Assembly: GCA_039183635.1 (NCBI GenBank)
Contig: JBCDBL010000060.1
Span: 1-25,365 of the forward strand
DNA: 25,365 nucleotides
Direction of reading: 5' to 3'
From: JBCDBL01 sp039183635
GTDB lineage: Bacteria; Pseudomonadota; Alphaproteobacteria; Caulobacterales; Parvularculaceae
Below the pieces are notes generated by a model. The model was given only the letters and a program-made list of their open reading frames with translations, ran no database searches and was not told the origin of the DNA. Shown piece after piece: positions 1 to 8,041 of this stretch (positions within the stretch are counted from its first letter, which is position 1; every line of letters begins with the position of its first letter). Position numbers and translations under genes: made by a program.

Positions 1-918
1 GAAAAGGGTGCTTTTCGTCAGGCTTTGAACGCCATGCGCGATATTGTGGAAAGCTTTCCGGACAGCGAGGTCGCCGCCGAGGTTGAAAAAGACATGAACG
101 GGATTTTCTCCAACCTCTATCTTGACGGCCAGGCTGAAGCTATGGACCCTGTTCCGGCTCTCGCCCTGTTTTATGAAAACATCGACCTGATACCGTCCGG
201 CGACGGGGGTGATATTATGATCACAAGGCTGACGGATCGTTTGATTTCGTTCGACCTGCTTGACCAGGCGGCGGAGCTTTTGAAACACCAGGCGGACAAT
301 CGCCTCCAGGGCGTTCCGCGCGCCCGTGCCGCCACCGACCTTGCTGTTGTTTATCTCATGGATCGGCGCCCTGCGGAAGCATTGGCGGCGATCCGGTCCT
401 CCCGGGTGACGCGTCTGCCGGCGGATTTGAATCGGAAACGGCGCATTCTTGAAGCCAAAGCGTTGACGGAGCTCGATCGTCATGAGCATGCGCTTGAATT
501 GCTGACATTGGAGCGCGGGCCGGACATTCAGATTCAGCAGGCTGAGATTTATTGGCGTCTGGAAGACTGGAGCAAAGCCGGCGAAACGTTCGAGGCGGCT
601 CTTGGCGAACGTTGGCGCGATGAGGCGCCTTTAAACGAGGCGGAGCGGACATTCGCCTTGCGCTCCGCCGTGGCGTACGCCCTGGCAGGAGAGCAGGCGG
701 CGCTCAACCGGCTTTACGCAAAGTTTTCTGCAAAAATGGCGGACACGACGGAGGCCGGCGCGTTTGATCTTGTCAGCAAAGGCGTTGATGCTGGCGGCGT
801 GCGGTTCCGGGAAATTGCAAAAGAAATCGCGTCCTTGGATACGCTGGACGCTTTCCTGAGCGGGTATAAGGAGCGCTTTTACGGCGCCCCGCCGGAAGAT
901 GCGCAAGCTGCGGGATAG
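1..918 (+). CDS. TPR-repeat protein, C-terminal part (5' end outside window)
   Basis: The frame is already open at base 1 and ends with TAG at 916-918, so this is the last 305 codons of a longer gene. The visible protein is almost entirely alpha-helical, with repeated alanine/leucine-rich helix pairs. Examples are the stretches around AELLKHQADNR, AVVYLMDRRPAEALAAI and EIYWRLEDWSKAGETFEAAL, which fit tetratricopeptide-like repeats. No signal peptide or membrane segment can be judged because the N-terminus is missing. It converges on fliP, with 244 bp between the 3' ends. TPR proteins usually act as protein-interaction scaffolds. The position beside fliOP suggests a flagellum-associated role, but that is inference from neighbourhood only. 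Confidence 0.75.
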   Translation, partial: EKGAFRQALNAMRDIVESFPDSEVAAEVEKDMNGIFSNLYLDGQAEAMDPVPALALFYENIDLIPSGDGGDIMITRLTDRLISFDLLDQAAELLKHQADNRLQGVPRARAATDLAVVYLMDRRPAEALAAIRSSRVTRLPADLNRKRRILEAKALTELDRHEHALELLTLERGPDIQIQQAEIYWRLEDWSKAGETFEAALGERWRDEAPLNEAERTFALRSAVAYALAGEQAALNRLYAKFSAKMADTTEAGAFDLVSKGVDAGGVRFREIAKEIASLDTLDAFLSGYKERFYGAPPEDAQAAG

Positions 919-1101
919 GTTTGCGTCTGATCGGCTCTTCCCTTACGTGCGCGCTGCATTTTGCAGCAGCCTGTGGAACGGGCCTCATGCTTGTTGCACG
1001 TTAAATTATATCCATTATACAAATTAGTATTTGAATGGGTTGCAGACGAAACAAATCGGCAGCTTGCGACTCGGCGGCCTTTTAAAGCCCGGTCTTTTAA
1101 A

Positions 1102-1123
1102 ACAAAGGCTCAGAGCCCTTTGT
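1102..1123 (-). terminator. Possible rho-independent terminator of fliOP
   Basis: Read on the minus strand, a 7-bp stem (ACAAAGG/CCTTTGT) with an 8-nt loop lies about 40 bases past the fliP stop and runs into TTTTAAAAG. The stem is short and A/T-rich and the T run is only four bases, so this is a moderate candidate. Confidence 0.4.
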
Positions 1124-1162
1124 GTCCGTTCGGTTGGATTGCAGAAGCTACCGCAAACGGCC

Positions 1163-1915
1163 CTAATTAAAGCTCTGCACCAGACTGCCGGCCACAAGTC
1201 GCCAGCCATCCACCAGGACGAAGAAAATCAGTTTGAAGGGCAGGGAGATAATGATCGGCGGCAGCATCATCATGCCCATCGCCATCAAAATGGATGCGAT
1301 CACCATATCGATCACCAGAAACGGTATGAAGATCAGAAATCCGATTTCAAAAGCGCGCCGGAGTTCGCTCACCATAAACGCCGGTATAATGACGTGGAAG
1401 GGCGTGGCTTCGGGACTTTCAGGGGTTTCCACTTCCGCAAGATCGATGAACAGGGCGAGGTCTTCCTCCCGCACCTGGGAAAGCATGAACTCTTTCATCG
1501 GCGCTGCGGCGAGGGGGACGGCCTGTTGCAGCTCAATCTCATCATCCATAAACGGACGAACGCCATCCTCGTAAGCCTTTTCAAACGTAGGCGCCATAAC
1601 GAACGCGGTGAGAAATAAGGCGAGGCCGATGATGACGGGATTGGGCGGGCTTTGTTGAATGCCGAGCGCTGTCCGCAAGAGCGATAAAACAATTACAATA
1701 CGTATGAACGCCGTCATCATGAACAGGATAGACGGCGCAATCGATAAAATGGTGATTAAAGCAACCAGCTGAAGGATGCGCTCTGTCAGCCCTTCGCCGT
1801 TGGTAAAATTGACGCTCACCTCCTGTGCGTCGGCGGGGGCCGACAACAAAAGGGCGCAGGCCGCGCCTGCAAGGGCGGCGAAAAAACCAATGCGCAGACC
1901 GCGAAGGGAGATCAC
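1163..1915 (-). CDS. fliP: Flagellar type III export channel protein FliP
   Basis: FliP forms the core of the flagellar export gate in the inner membrane with FliQ and FliR. The 250-aa protein has the usual FliP length. It begins with a cleavable signal peptide (hydrophobic stretch about residues 10-30 ending ADAQ), as FliP normally does. It contains the family hallmarks: SIAPSILFMMTAFIRIVIVL, LRTALGIQQSPPNPVIIGLA, a polar central region, and the C-terminal DMVIASILMAMGMMMLPP followed by LPFKLIFFVLVDGW. It starts with GTG and overlaps the fliO stop by four bases (GTGA), so the two are co-translated. No fliQ, fliR or flhB is visible in this window. Confidence 0.97.
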   Translation of the reverse strand: MISLRGLRIGFFAALAGAACALLLSAPADAQEVSVNFTNGEGLTERILQLVALITILSIAPSILFMMTAFIRIVIVLSLLRTALGIQQSPPNPVIIGLALFLTAFVMAPTFEKAYEDGVRPFMDDEIELQQAVPLAAAPMKEFMLSQVREEDLALFIDLAEVETPESPEATPFHVIIPAFMVSELRRAFEIGFLIFIPFLVIDMVIASILMAMGMMMLPPIIISLPFKLIFFVLVDGWRLVAGSLVQSFN

Positions 1916-2307
1916 AGGCGCTCCTCGATCAAGCGCAATAAACGTTGCGGCGGTTTGAAACGCACAACGTTCGACGGCGGCGCCTTTGCCGTCTCAACCG
2001 GCGTATCTCCGTCAGACCCTTCATTTTGCTTTACACCTTGCTCGATCACGGCGGCGCCGTCCTGGGTGAGAAGGACAAGGTGCTCGGTGTCGTCGCGGCG
2101 GATCAGCAAAAGGCGTCGTCTTGGGTCAATCGCCAGGGTTTCGGTGACGGCGAGACGTTTGCGCCCAGCTGCAGCAAGGCCGCCAAACCGTCCGTTTGCG
2201 GCGAGGTCCGCAAGACCAAAGCGGCGTGCGGCGAGGGCGAAAAGTCCGATCATCGCCAAAACGCTCATCAGGGCGAAGATAACCCGTAGTGCTGAAACGC
2301 CGTCCAT
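1912..2307 (-). CDS. fliO: Flagellar assembly protein FliO
   Basis: FliO is a small membrane protein that helps FliP assemble into the export gate. This 131-aa protein has one N-terminal membrane segment (about residues 8-28). A basic cytoplasmic domain follows, with the FliO-type pattern RKRLAVTETLAIDPRRRLLLIRRDDTEHLVLL, here broken up by position rather than a catalytic motif. It lies directly upstream of fliP with a four-base overlap, which supports the assignment because FliO is weakly conserved. The ATG is at 2305-2307, with a modest GGGA ribosome site. A CtrA-type box lies 66-80 bp upstream (2373-2387), so fliOP probably has its own promoter instead of depending on the hydrolase gene upstream. 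Confidence 0.88.
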   Translation of the reverse strand: MDGVSALRVIFALMSVLAMIGLFALAARRFGLADLAANGRFGGLAAAGRKRLAVTETLAIDPRRRLLLIRRDDTEHLVLLTQDGAAVIEQGVKQNEGSDGDTPVETAKAPPSNVVRFKPPQRLLRLIEERL

Positions 2308-2330
2308 TGCACATATCCCGAATAAATAAC

Positions 2331-2348
2331 GTCGAAATCGGTTTCGAC
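2331..2348 (-). other. Hairpin upstream of fliO
   Basis: A perfect 7-bp inverted repeat (GTCGAAA/TTTCGAC, 4-base loop) lies between the hydrolase stop and the fliO start. It has no long T run, so it is not a convincing intrinsic terminator. It may be part of the fliO leader or a regulatory site. Confidence 0.35.
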
Positions 2349-2372
2349 AGGCAAAATTTACCGGGTCTATGA

Positions 2373-2387
2373 TTAATGCAGCGTTAA
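2373..2387 (-). promoter_or_regulatory. CtrA-type box upstream of fliO
   Basis: The sequence reads TTAA-N7-TTAA (TTAACGCTGCATTAA on the minus strand), matching the CtrA consensus TTAA-N7-TTAAC in spacing, with a C after the first half. It lies 66 bp upstream of the fliO ATG, and an AT-rich TAAATTTT follows at -10-like distance. CtrA controls flagellar genes in Caulobacter and relatives, so the position is meaningful. Binding is inferred. Confidence 0.65.
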
Positions 2388-2426
2388 GTCTGAATCGAAG
2401 ATTTGTTTACGGAATAGTATTCAATC

Positions 2427-3362
2427 TTAATAAGACGTTGACGCGGTCGTGACGCGAAGCGCCCCTTGCGAGGCGTCCGTCAATGCTTCGCGCAACACCG
2501 CGTTGAAGGTTTCCGGGGCTTCCAACATCGGAAAGTGCCCCATATCCTGAAATTCAAAAAGACTAAAGGTCGGGCGAATATCCCGATGCGCCGCCACATC
2601 CGTTGGAAGCGTATTGGCGTTTAGCAAAATAAGCGGAACGTTCCGGGTTGCGATCAGTCCGCCCAGCATGTCGTAGGTGAAGTTGCCGATGGCCGATGCG
2701 ATGGCGATATCCGGCGGTGCGGCGGCGATGTCGGCGGCGACCCAGTCGACCAAGCTTGCATCGGCGCCCTTTAAAAAGAATGTTGCACGGACAAGTTTGT
2801 CCGCACGTGTCGCATACGCTCGGCGATCGCGTCCCCAATAAGCTTCCGCATCTTCGCTTTTGAGACCGCCGCCAGGGGTTTTCAAGGTTTCGACGCCAAT
2901 AATCCCGCGTATGTCAGGGCCAAGCCTGCGCGCTGCTTCCAGAGCGACCGGGCCGCCCATGGAATGGCCGATAAGCACGATGTCGCGCGCGCCTGCGGCG
3001 CGCGCCGCCGCTGCGACATCGTCCCCAAAAGCCTCAATCGACCAAGTGTTGCGGCCAGCGCCAGAAGCCCCGTGTCCGGCGAGGTCGACAAGAACGATTT
3101 TGTAATCTTCCGAAAACGCCTCAATTTGATTACGCCAGTATGTTCTGTCGCAGGACCAGCCGTGGATAAAGACCAGCGTTGTATCGCCGTCGCCATATGT
3201 CTCGTAAGCGATGTTAACGCCATCGGCGCTGCGGACGCTTTTCGTGAAGTCTACAGGAGTTTTAGAGACATCGGGGGAGGATCGCCATGGCGCAAGCGCG
3301 CAGGCGTTCAAGCCCGTCAACGCGATGAACGTGATGATGAGTTTTATGCAGAACTTGCGTAT
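2427..3362 (-). CDS. Alpha/beta hydrolase lipoprotein (apparent ATA start)
   Basis: This 311-aa protein has an alpha/beta hydrolase fold. FIHGW (residues 65-69) forms the oxyanion strand, GHSMGG carries the nucleophile Ser134, and DMGHF carries His276. The catalytic acid is unclear: Glu158 after strand 6 is one candidate, because the strand-7 site reads NAN instead of Asp. Residues 1-21 form a lipoprotein signal (RK n-region, hydrophobic core, LNAC lipobox, Cys21), so it is probably exported and lipidated. I start it at an ATA codon because a GAGGGAGG ribosome site lies six bases upstream and the signal peptide begins exactly there. No ATG, GTG or TTG gives a sensible N-terminus. It follows the patatin gene by 16 bp and is probably in one operon with it. 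The substrate is unknown, perhaps a lipid or ester. Confidence 0.85.
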   Translation of the reverse strand: MRKFCIKLIITFIALTGLNACALAPWRSSPDVSKTPVDFTKSVRSADGVNIAYETYGDGDTTLVFIHGWSCDRTYWRNQIEAFSEDYKIVLVDLAGHGASGAGRNTWSIEAFGDDVAAAARAAGARDIVLIGHSMGGPVALEAARRLGPDIRGIIGVETLKTPGGGLKSEDAEAYWGRDRRAYATRADKLVRATFFLKGADASLVDWVAADIAAAPPDIAIASAIGNFTYDMLGGLIATRNVPLILLNANTLPTDVAAHRDIRPTFSLFEFQDMGHFPMLEAPETFNAVLREALTDASQGALRVTTASTSY

Positions 3363-3378
3363 GGGAAGCCTCCCTCGC

Positions 3379-4317
3379 TCAGCCCTTGGCCAGAGCAGTT
3401 TCGATAGCAGTTTCGATGTCCCGGCGAAGCGCCATTGTGGCACGATACCCCTCCTCGATATATTCGTCCGCTTTGTCGAGGGCCGTCGGCAGACTGTCCC
3501 GCACACGTGGTTTGATGTGGATGTCGGGCGGCTCAGACTGGACGCGGGCGGCGGTGAGGTTCGCCTGGAAGATCTCCGCTGTCGCCATCGCCGTTTCGAA
3601 CAGTTGCGGTTTCGCTTTGGCCCGCGCTTTTGCAAAAGCAATTTGTTCGTCGACATAGGCGCGGGTGTCGCTAATGAATTGCGTTACGGCTTCTGGAAAA
3701 ACGCCGCTATCTGATCTTTCTTGCTGCGGCCGCAGCGCCGGCGGGCTCGCCGGCGGAGGGTTGAAGCGGTCAAGGACACGGGGGTAGGCGAGCAGATCGA
3801 CAGCGATGACGAGATCGGCGCCAAGGGCGCGGGCGAGGTTCACGGGCATCGGGTTTGCAAGGGCGCCGTCGACGAGCCATCGGCCGTCTCTTTCAACGGC
3901 GTGGAACAAAACCGGGATCGCCGCTGAGGCCTGGGCGGCGTCGATGAGGGAGCCTTTTGTGAGCCAGGTTTCCTTGCCTGTGGCCAGATCCACCGCGCTC
4001 GCCCCGAAGGCGATAGGCAGGTCTTCTATGTTTTTATCTTTGTTGCGAAATATATCGAAGGCTTTGTCGGCTTTCACGAGACCGCCGCGATTGAGCATCA
4101 CGTCGAAATTTTGAAACGCGTTCAAAGGCGACAGCGCCTCGGCCCAGGCCATGAGCGCATCAAGTTCGTCAAGGATCCATGCGCCGCCAACAAGCGCGCC
4201 GATGGACGCGCCTGCAATGACGTCGGGCTTTACGCCCATTTCTTCTAGAGCCTGGAGCGCCCCCACATGGGCCCATCCCCGAGCTGCGCCGGAAGCAAGG
4301 CAAAGACCGACTTTCAT
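3379..4317 (-). CDS. Patatin-like phospholipase (RssA/NTE-type)
   Basis: Patatin-family proteins are serine lipases that cleave acyl chains with a Ser-Asp dyad. This 312-aa protein shows the elements in order: the glycine/arginine oxyanion motif SGAARGWAHVG (from residue 9), the nucleophile elbow GASIG with Ser38, and the DGA motif with Asp150. It has no signal peptide and is probably cytoplasmic or peripheral. A TTG lies two codons upstream, but the ATG at 4315-4317 fits the AGGAG site ten bases away. The C-terminal third (from about residue 185) is a proline-rich linker followed by a charged helical tail. It is the first gene of a pair with the alpha/beta hydrolase lipoprotein and diverges from the MFS gene. 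Confidence 0.92.
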   Translation of the reverse strand: MKVGLCLASGAARGWAHVGALQALEEMGVKPDVIAGASIGALVGGAWILDELDALMAWAEALSPLNAFQNFDVMLNRGGLVKADKAFDIFRNKDKNIEDLPIAFGASAVDLATGKETWLTKGSLIDAAQASAAIPVLFHAVERDGRWLVDGALANPMPVNLARALGADLVIAVDLLAYPRVLDRFNPPPASPPALRPQQERSDSGVFPEAVTQFISDTRAYVDEQIAFAKARAKAKPQLFETAMATAEIFQANLTAARVQSEPPDIHIKPRVRDSLPTALDKADEYIEEGYRATMALRRDIETAIETALAKG

Positions 4318-4512
4318 GGACAAAACTCTCCTACACGCAAGGGCGCCGTATCGATTTCACTTTTCCAGAATGAGCCCGCTTGGGCAACGTTTCAACTTTT
4401 TGCGCTCTGGCGATGTGGAGCGGGGGCTGATACTGATATCGATAGTTTTAAGGCCCGCGAGTCGCTCTCGCACGCTGAGACGCGAGGGCCTGAAAATTCT
4501 GAAAGTTTTGAG

Positions 4513-5823
4513 ATGACCGAAGCTCGCTCTCCAGATCGCGGCGCTGATGCGCCGCCCGCCGCGTCGCTCGCCCAGGACGCGAACACATCCGTTCAGAACC
4601 GTAAAGCGCCTTCGGCGGCGCGCCCGACCTTGCCTGTGCCCGCGCCGGAATTCATCATGCTTGTCGGCGCGCTGATGGCGCTGAACGCTATTGCGATCGA
4701 TATTATGTTGCCGGCGCTGGGGCAAATCGGCGCCGCGTTTCAGGTGCAAAACGACAATGATCGCCAGCTTATCGTCGTCGCCTATGTCATCGGCCTTGGG
4801 TTGCCGCAGCTTTTGTTCGGGCCCATGTCCGACCGGTTTGGACGGCGAAATATGTTATTGTTTTCGTTGATCGGCTATTCGATCTTCGGGCTTTTATGCG
4901 TCTTCGCGCAAACCTTCGAACAGTTATTGTTGGCCCGCGGCCTTCAGGGGGCGGCGGCGGCAGGCGCGCGCGTCGCCGGACATTCCATCGTACGCGATGT
5001 ATATTCGGGTCGGGCGATGGCCCGTGTGCTGTCTTTCGCCATGATGGTGCTTATGGCGGCGCCGATCATCGCTCCAGGCGTAGGTCAGTTGGTGCTGTTC
5101 GTCGCCGGCTGGCGGATGATCTTTCTGGTTTTGGTCATCGTCGGCCTCGGTCTTTTCGCCTGGATTTTCTTCCGTGTGCCTGAAACGCTTCCTGCTGCTG
5201 CGCGTCGGTCTATTGACGTTGAAGCCATCGCCAGCGCTTACAAGATGGTGCTGACGACGCGGGTGACATGCGGTTACATGATGGCGAGCGGCGTCGTGTT
5301 CGGGTGTCTTTTCAGCTTTATAAGCGCAGCGGAGCAGGTGTTTCTGGAGGTCTACGATCTTGGCGCATCGTTCACTTTTTACTTCGCCGGCGTCGCCATA
5401 GCCATGGCCGCCTCTTCGCTGATGAACGCCAATCTGGTGGAGCGCATAGGGATGCGACGTTTGTCCCATGGCGCGCTGATTGCGCTTGCGCTCATCAGCG
5501 TGTTAAACGCCGCTCTCAGCATGGCCGGTTTCGACGGTTTGTGGGTGTTTTTCCCATTGATGGCCTGCACGTTTTTCTTGTTCAGCCTTATCGGCGCCAA
5601 TTTCAACGCTTTGGCCATGGAGCCGTTGGGCGATATCGCCGGCACGGCGGCGGCGGCCTACGGGTTTGTGACGACCATTTTGTCCGGCGTTCTTGGCGCT
5701 GTTGTGGCGCGGGGGTTTGACGGTACGACGACGCCTCTTCTTATCGGCTTCACCATATTATCCTTCGTTGCGCTGGCCATTGTTTTCGTGACGGAAAAAG
5801 GACGGCTGTTCCAGGCGCGATAG
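4513..5823 (+). CDS. MFS exporter, Bcr/CflA drug-resistance type
   Basis: This is a 436-aa inner-membrane transporter with about 12 hydrophobic segments after a 45-residue polar N-terminal tail. The motif-A loop GPMSDRFGRRNMLLF lies between TM2 and TM3. The region ARVAGHSIVRDVYSGRAMAR is typical of the Bcr/CflA subfamily, which exports drugs or small metabolites by proton antiport. The frame is open further upstream, but the ATG at 4513 is the first that avoids a long unlikely leader overlapping the patatin promoter region. The ribosome site there is weak (GAAAG), so the start is uncertain. The 3' end converges on the sugar dehydrogenase with only ten bases between. The substrate cannot be predicted. 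Confidence 0.9.
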   Translation: MTEARSPDRGADAPPAASLAQDANTSVQNRKAPSAARPTLPVPAPEFIMLVGALMALNAIAIDIMLPALGQIGAAFQVQNDNDRQLIVVAYVIGLGLPQLLFGPMSDRFGRRNMLLFSLIGYSIFGLLCVFAQTFEQLLLARGLQGAAAAGARVAGHSIVRDVYSGRAMARVLSFAMMVLMAAPIIAPGVGQLVLFVAGWRMIFLVLVIVGLGLFAWIFFRVPETLPAAARRSIDVEAIASAYKMVLTTRVTCGYMMASGVVFGCLFSFISAAEQVFLEVYDLGASFTFYFAGVAIAMAASSLMNANLVERIGMRRLSHGALIALALISVLNAALSMAGFDGLWVFFPLMACTFFLFSLIGANFNALAMEPLGDIAGTAAAAYGFVTTILSGVLGAVVARGFDGTTTPLLIGFTILSFVALAIVFVTEKGRLFQAR

Positions 5824-5833
5824 GGCGGCAAGC

Positions 5834-6940
5834 TTACTCGGCGCTCACGCGCAAAACCCGTGCGTCCACTTCGTCCGTGGCGATGTAAAGCGCGCCGTCC
5901 GGCCCCTCTCGAACTTCGCGAATGCGTGCTTCGAGTTCGCCAAACAGCTCTTCCTGGCCCGCGACGGCGCCGTTTTCAATGTCAACGCGGCGCACATGCC
6001 GCCCGGCGAGCGCGCCGGATAAGATATCGCCACGCCAGTTCGGGAACATCTCGCCGGTATAAATGGCCATGCCTGAAGGGGCGATCGATGGCGTCCAATG
6101 AAGCAGAGGCTGCTCGGTGCCTTCGTATTCCGTGTAGGGTGAAATTACCGCGCCGGAATAATCGACGCCGTAGGTGGCGATGGGCCAGCCGTAGTTGACG
6201 CCCGGCTGTACGATGTTGATTTCATCGCCGCCTCGCGGTCCGTGCTCGTGCAAGTATATCGTGTCGCTTGCCGCATCGTAGATGAGACCCTGCGGATTGC
6301 GGTGGCCATAGGAATAAATTTCTGGCCGCGCATCGTCGCGCCCGACAAAGGGATTGTCGTCAGGAATTGTTCCGTCTGCATTTAAACGTATGGTTTTCCC
6401 AAGCAGGCTGTCGAGCTTTTGAGAGGCGGCTTTGTAGGCGCCGCCGTCCCCTGTCGTGATCACCATCGTGCCGTCCGGCAGGAACACAAGACGCCCGCCG
6501 AAATGATACGAGGTGTCCTTTAGCGGCGCGACTTTGAACAACACCTCAAGGTCTTGAAGCGCATCGTCCTCAAGGCGCGCCCGGGCCGTAAAAGTTGCGT
6601 TTTCCTTGTCGTCGCCGCCAGCGTACACAAGGTACAAAAATTTGTTGTTTTCAAAATCAGGGTGGGGAACCGCGTCGAACAGGCCGCCTTGGCCCTCAGC
6701 ATATACGTCGGGAACGCCGGAGATTGCGGTCGTTGCGCCGTCATCGCCAACCTTCAAAAGTCGGCCCGGACGCTCAGTCACGAGCATTGTTCGGTCCGGC
6801 AAGAACGCGATGGACCAGGGCGTGTCTAAGCCTTCCACAACGGTTTCGATGAGATAGCCATTATCTTCTGCAAAGGCCGGCGTTGCGGCGGCGCACAGCA
6901 CGGCAAAGGCGGATTTAAGGGCGTTGCGGGCGTGCGGCAT
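5834..6940 (-). CDS. PQQ-dependent sugar dehydrogenase (soluble, YliI/Asd-like)
   Basis: The protein has 368 aa, with a Sec signal peptide (about residues 1-24, cleavage after AFA), so it acts in the periplasm. It has the six-bladed propeller pattern of the GSDH/aldose sugar dehydrogenase family. Visible elements are LDTPWSIAFLPD near the N-terminus, YHFGGR with His146 (the likely catalytic base), YGHRNPQG (211-218) and HEHGPRGGDEIN (231-242), which line the PQQ and calcium site in the family. Such enzymes oxidise aldoses and pass electrons to an acceptor. No PQQ biosynthesis genes are in this window, so cofactor supply is unknown. The ATG at 6938-6940 has an AAAGGA site ten bases upstream. 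It diverges from the small membrane protein gene. Confidence 0.92.
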   Translation of the reverse strand: MPHARNALKSAFAVLCAAATPAFAEDNGYLIETVVEGLDTPWSIAFLPDRTMLVTERPGRLLKVGDDGATTAISGVPDVYAEGQGGLFDAVPHPDFENNKFLYLVYAGGDDKENATFTARARLEDDALQDLEVLFKVAPLKDTSYHFGGRLVFLPDGTMVITTGDGGAYKAASQKLDSLLGKTIRLNADGTIPDDNPFVGRDDARPEIYSYGHRNPQGLIYDAASDTIYLHEHGPRGGDEINIVQPGVNYGWPIATYGVDYSGAVISPYTEYEGTEQPLLHWTPSIAPSGMAIYTGEMFPNWRGDILSGALAGRHVRRVDIENGAVAGQEELFGELEARIREVREGPDGALYIATDEVDARVLRVSAE

Positions 6941-7059
6941 GGGCGATCATCCTTTGGCGTTCAGCTGTTGCTTAGAAGGAATGGTTAATGCATCGTCACG
7001 TAAAGCCTAAGGACGCCCAAGAACGACGTCAATTGACCATGGGGGGAGCTTCATCCGGC

Positions 7060-7488
7060 ATGCGGACCGTTCTATCTTATCTTCTAGGAGTTGCGGTCGC
7101 CTACATTGCGGCGTCGGCGGCGAGCACGCATTTTGTATTGAACGGTCTTGCCGAGATCGGCGCCCCGTCGTCTCTCAGCGTTCGTTTTGAGACCACGTTG
7201 CGCGATATTGCGGGCCTTACCGCCTACGCCGGCGTTATCGCCATCGGTTTCCTTGTGGCGTTTCCCGTTGGGGCCTTGATCCGGCGGGTATTAAGCGCGC
7301 CGCGCTGGGTGGCCTATCCCCTGGCGGGCGCTGCGGCTATCTTCGCCGCCCTTGGCCTTATGGCGCTCCAATTCGGCATGACGCCTATCGGAGGGGCCAA
7401 TTCAGCGGCGGGCTTTGCGGCGCAATGCTTTGCCGGCGCTTTGGGCGGTCTTGTCTTCGCCTTGTCCGTTCCAAAAAGGGACAACTGA
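7060..7488 (+). CDS. Small integral membrane protein, function unknown
   Basis: I do not recognise this protein. From the ATG at 7060 it has 142 aa and about four hydrophobic segments: roughly residues 4-25, 48-68, 78-100 and 112-135. Short loops separate them, and the tail is basic (VPKRDN). The N-terminal part (MRTVLSYLLGVAVAYIAASA) makes a natural first membrane helix, with GGGGGAG twelve bases upstream. Longer starts at 6988 or 7039 would add a hydrophilic leader and cannot be excluded. It lies between the sugar dehydrogenase (divergent) and flgB (same strand, 117 bp downstream). The CtrA-type box in that gap suggests flgB is transcribed separately. Confidence 0.7.
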   Translation: MRTVLSYLLGVAVAYIAASAASTHFVLNGLAEIGAPSSLSVRFETTLRDIAGLTAYAGVIAIGFLVAFPVGALIRRVLSAPRWVAYPLAGAAAIFAALGLMALQFGMTPIGGANSAAGFAAQCFAGALGGLVFALSVPKRDN

Positions 7489-7524
7489 GGTTCGACCGAA
7501 AGTCCGGGTATTTTCTTTAATTTG

Positions 7525-7540
7525 TTAAACCCGCTTTAAC
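7525..7540 (+). promoter_or_regulatory. CtrA-type box upstream of flgB
   Basis: TTAAACCCGCTTTAAC is an exact match to TTAA-N7-TTAAC. It ends 65 bp before the flgB ATG. A further TTAA at 7517-7520 lies four bases upstream of the box. CtrA binding is inferred from the known regulation of flagellar operons in Caulobacter and relatives. Confidence 0.72.
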
Positions 7541-7605
7541 GCCCGCCGGCGATCTTTTCATTCATAGCCTGTAACAGGTTTGATGGTTTGAAGGAGGCAA
7601 GGCCC

Positions 7606-8031
7606 ATGGGCGTCGCCGACGTGCCGTTGCTGGCGGCTTTAAAATCGAAAATGTCGTTTTTGAACGCCCGCAACAAGGTTTTGACGGAGAATATCGCCAA
7701 CGCCGATACGCCGAATTACGCCGCGCGCGATATCTCCGCGCCTGATTTCGGCGCGGTGCTGGGCGATGCGACGGGCGCGGTCCGCGCCGGAAAGTCGGCG
7801 ATGCGCGTATCGGACGCCCGCCATATGGCGCCGGCGAGCGTGCGTGGTGGATATGACGTCGAAGAAGCGCCGGACGCCGGCGGCTCCGTCAGCGGCAACC
7901 GTGTGTCTTTGGAAAGTCAGATTATGAAAGTGGCTGAGACGCAAACGGACTATCAAACTGCATCGAGCCTGTACAAGAAAAGCCTCAATATGCTGCGTCT
8001 GGCCATCAGCGGCGCGCAGAGCGGGGGTTAA
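7606..8031 (+). CDS. flgB: Flagellar basal-body rod protein FlgB
   Basis: FlgB is the proximal rod subunit of the flagellar basal body and is exported through the flagellar type III system. The 141-aa protein has the characteristic N-terminal helix and rod motif NIANADTPNY (residues 29-38). Its C-terminal helix ends KSLNMLRLAISG. The ATG at 7606 is chosen because AAGGAGG lies nine bases upstream; the TTG at 7588 precedes that site and is not the start. It heads flgB-flgC-fliE with gaps of about ten bases. A CtrA-type box lies upstream. Confidence 0.96.
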   Translation: MGVADVPLLAALKSKMSFLNARNKVLTENIANADTPNYAARDISAPDFGAVLGDATGAVRAGKSAMRVSDARHMAPASVRGGYDVEEAPDAGGSVSGNRVSLESQIMKVAETQTDYQTASSLYKKSLNMLRLAISGAQSGG

Positions 8032-8041
8032 GGAGTTTTAG

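Noticed and set aside
952..967. GCTGCA/TGCAGC hairpin after the TPR gene as a terminator
   Set aside because: The stem has a three-base loop and no T run follows, so termination is not supported.
2308..2426. Sigma-54 promoter before fliO
   Set aside because: I looked for GG-N10-GC with the TGGCAC/TTGC pattern on the minus strand and found no acceptable match.
7529..7556. Possible sigma-28 promoter (TAAA...GCCG) before flgB
   Set aside because: Only the first half of the -10 element matches, and early flagellar operons are not usually sigma-28 dependent.
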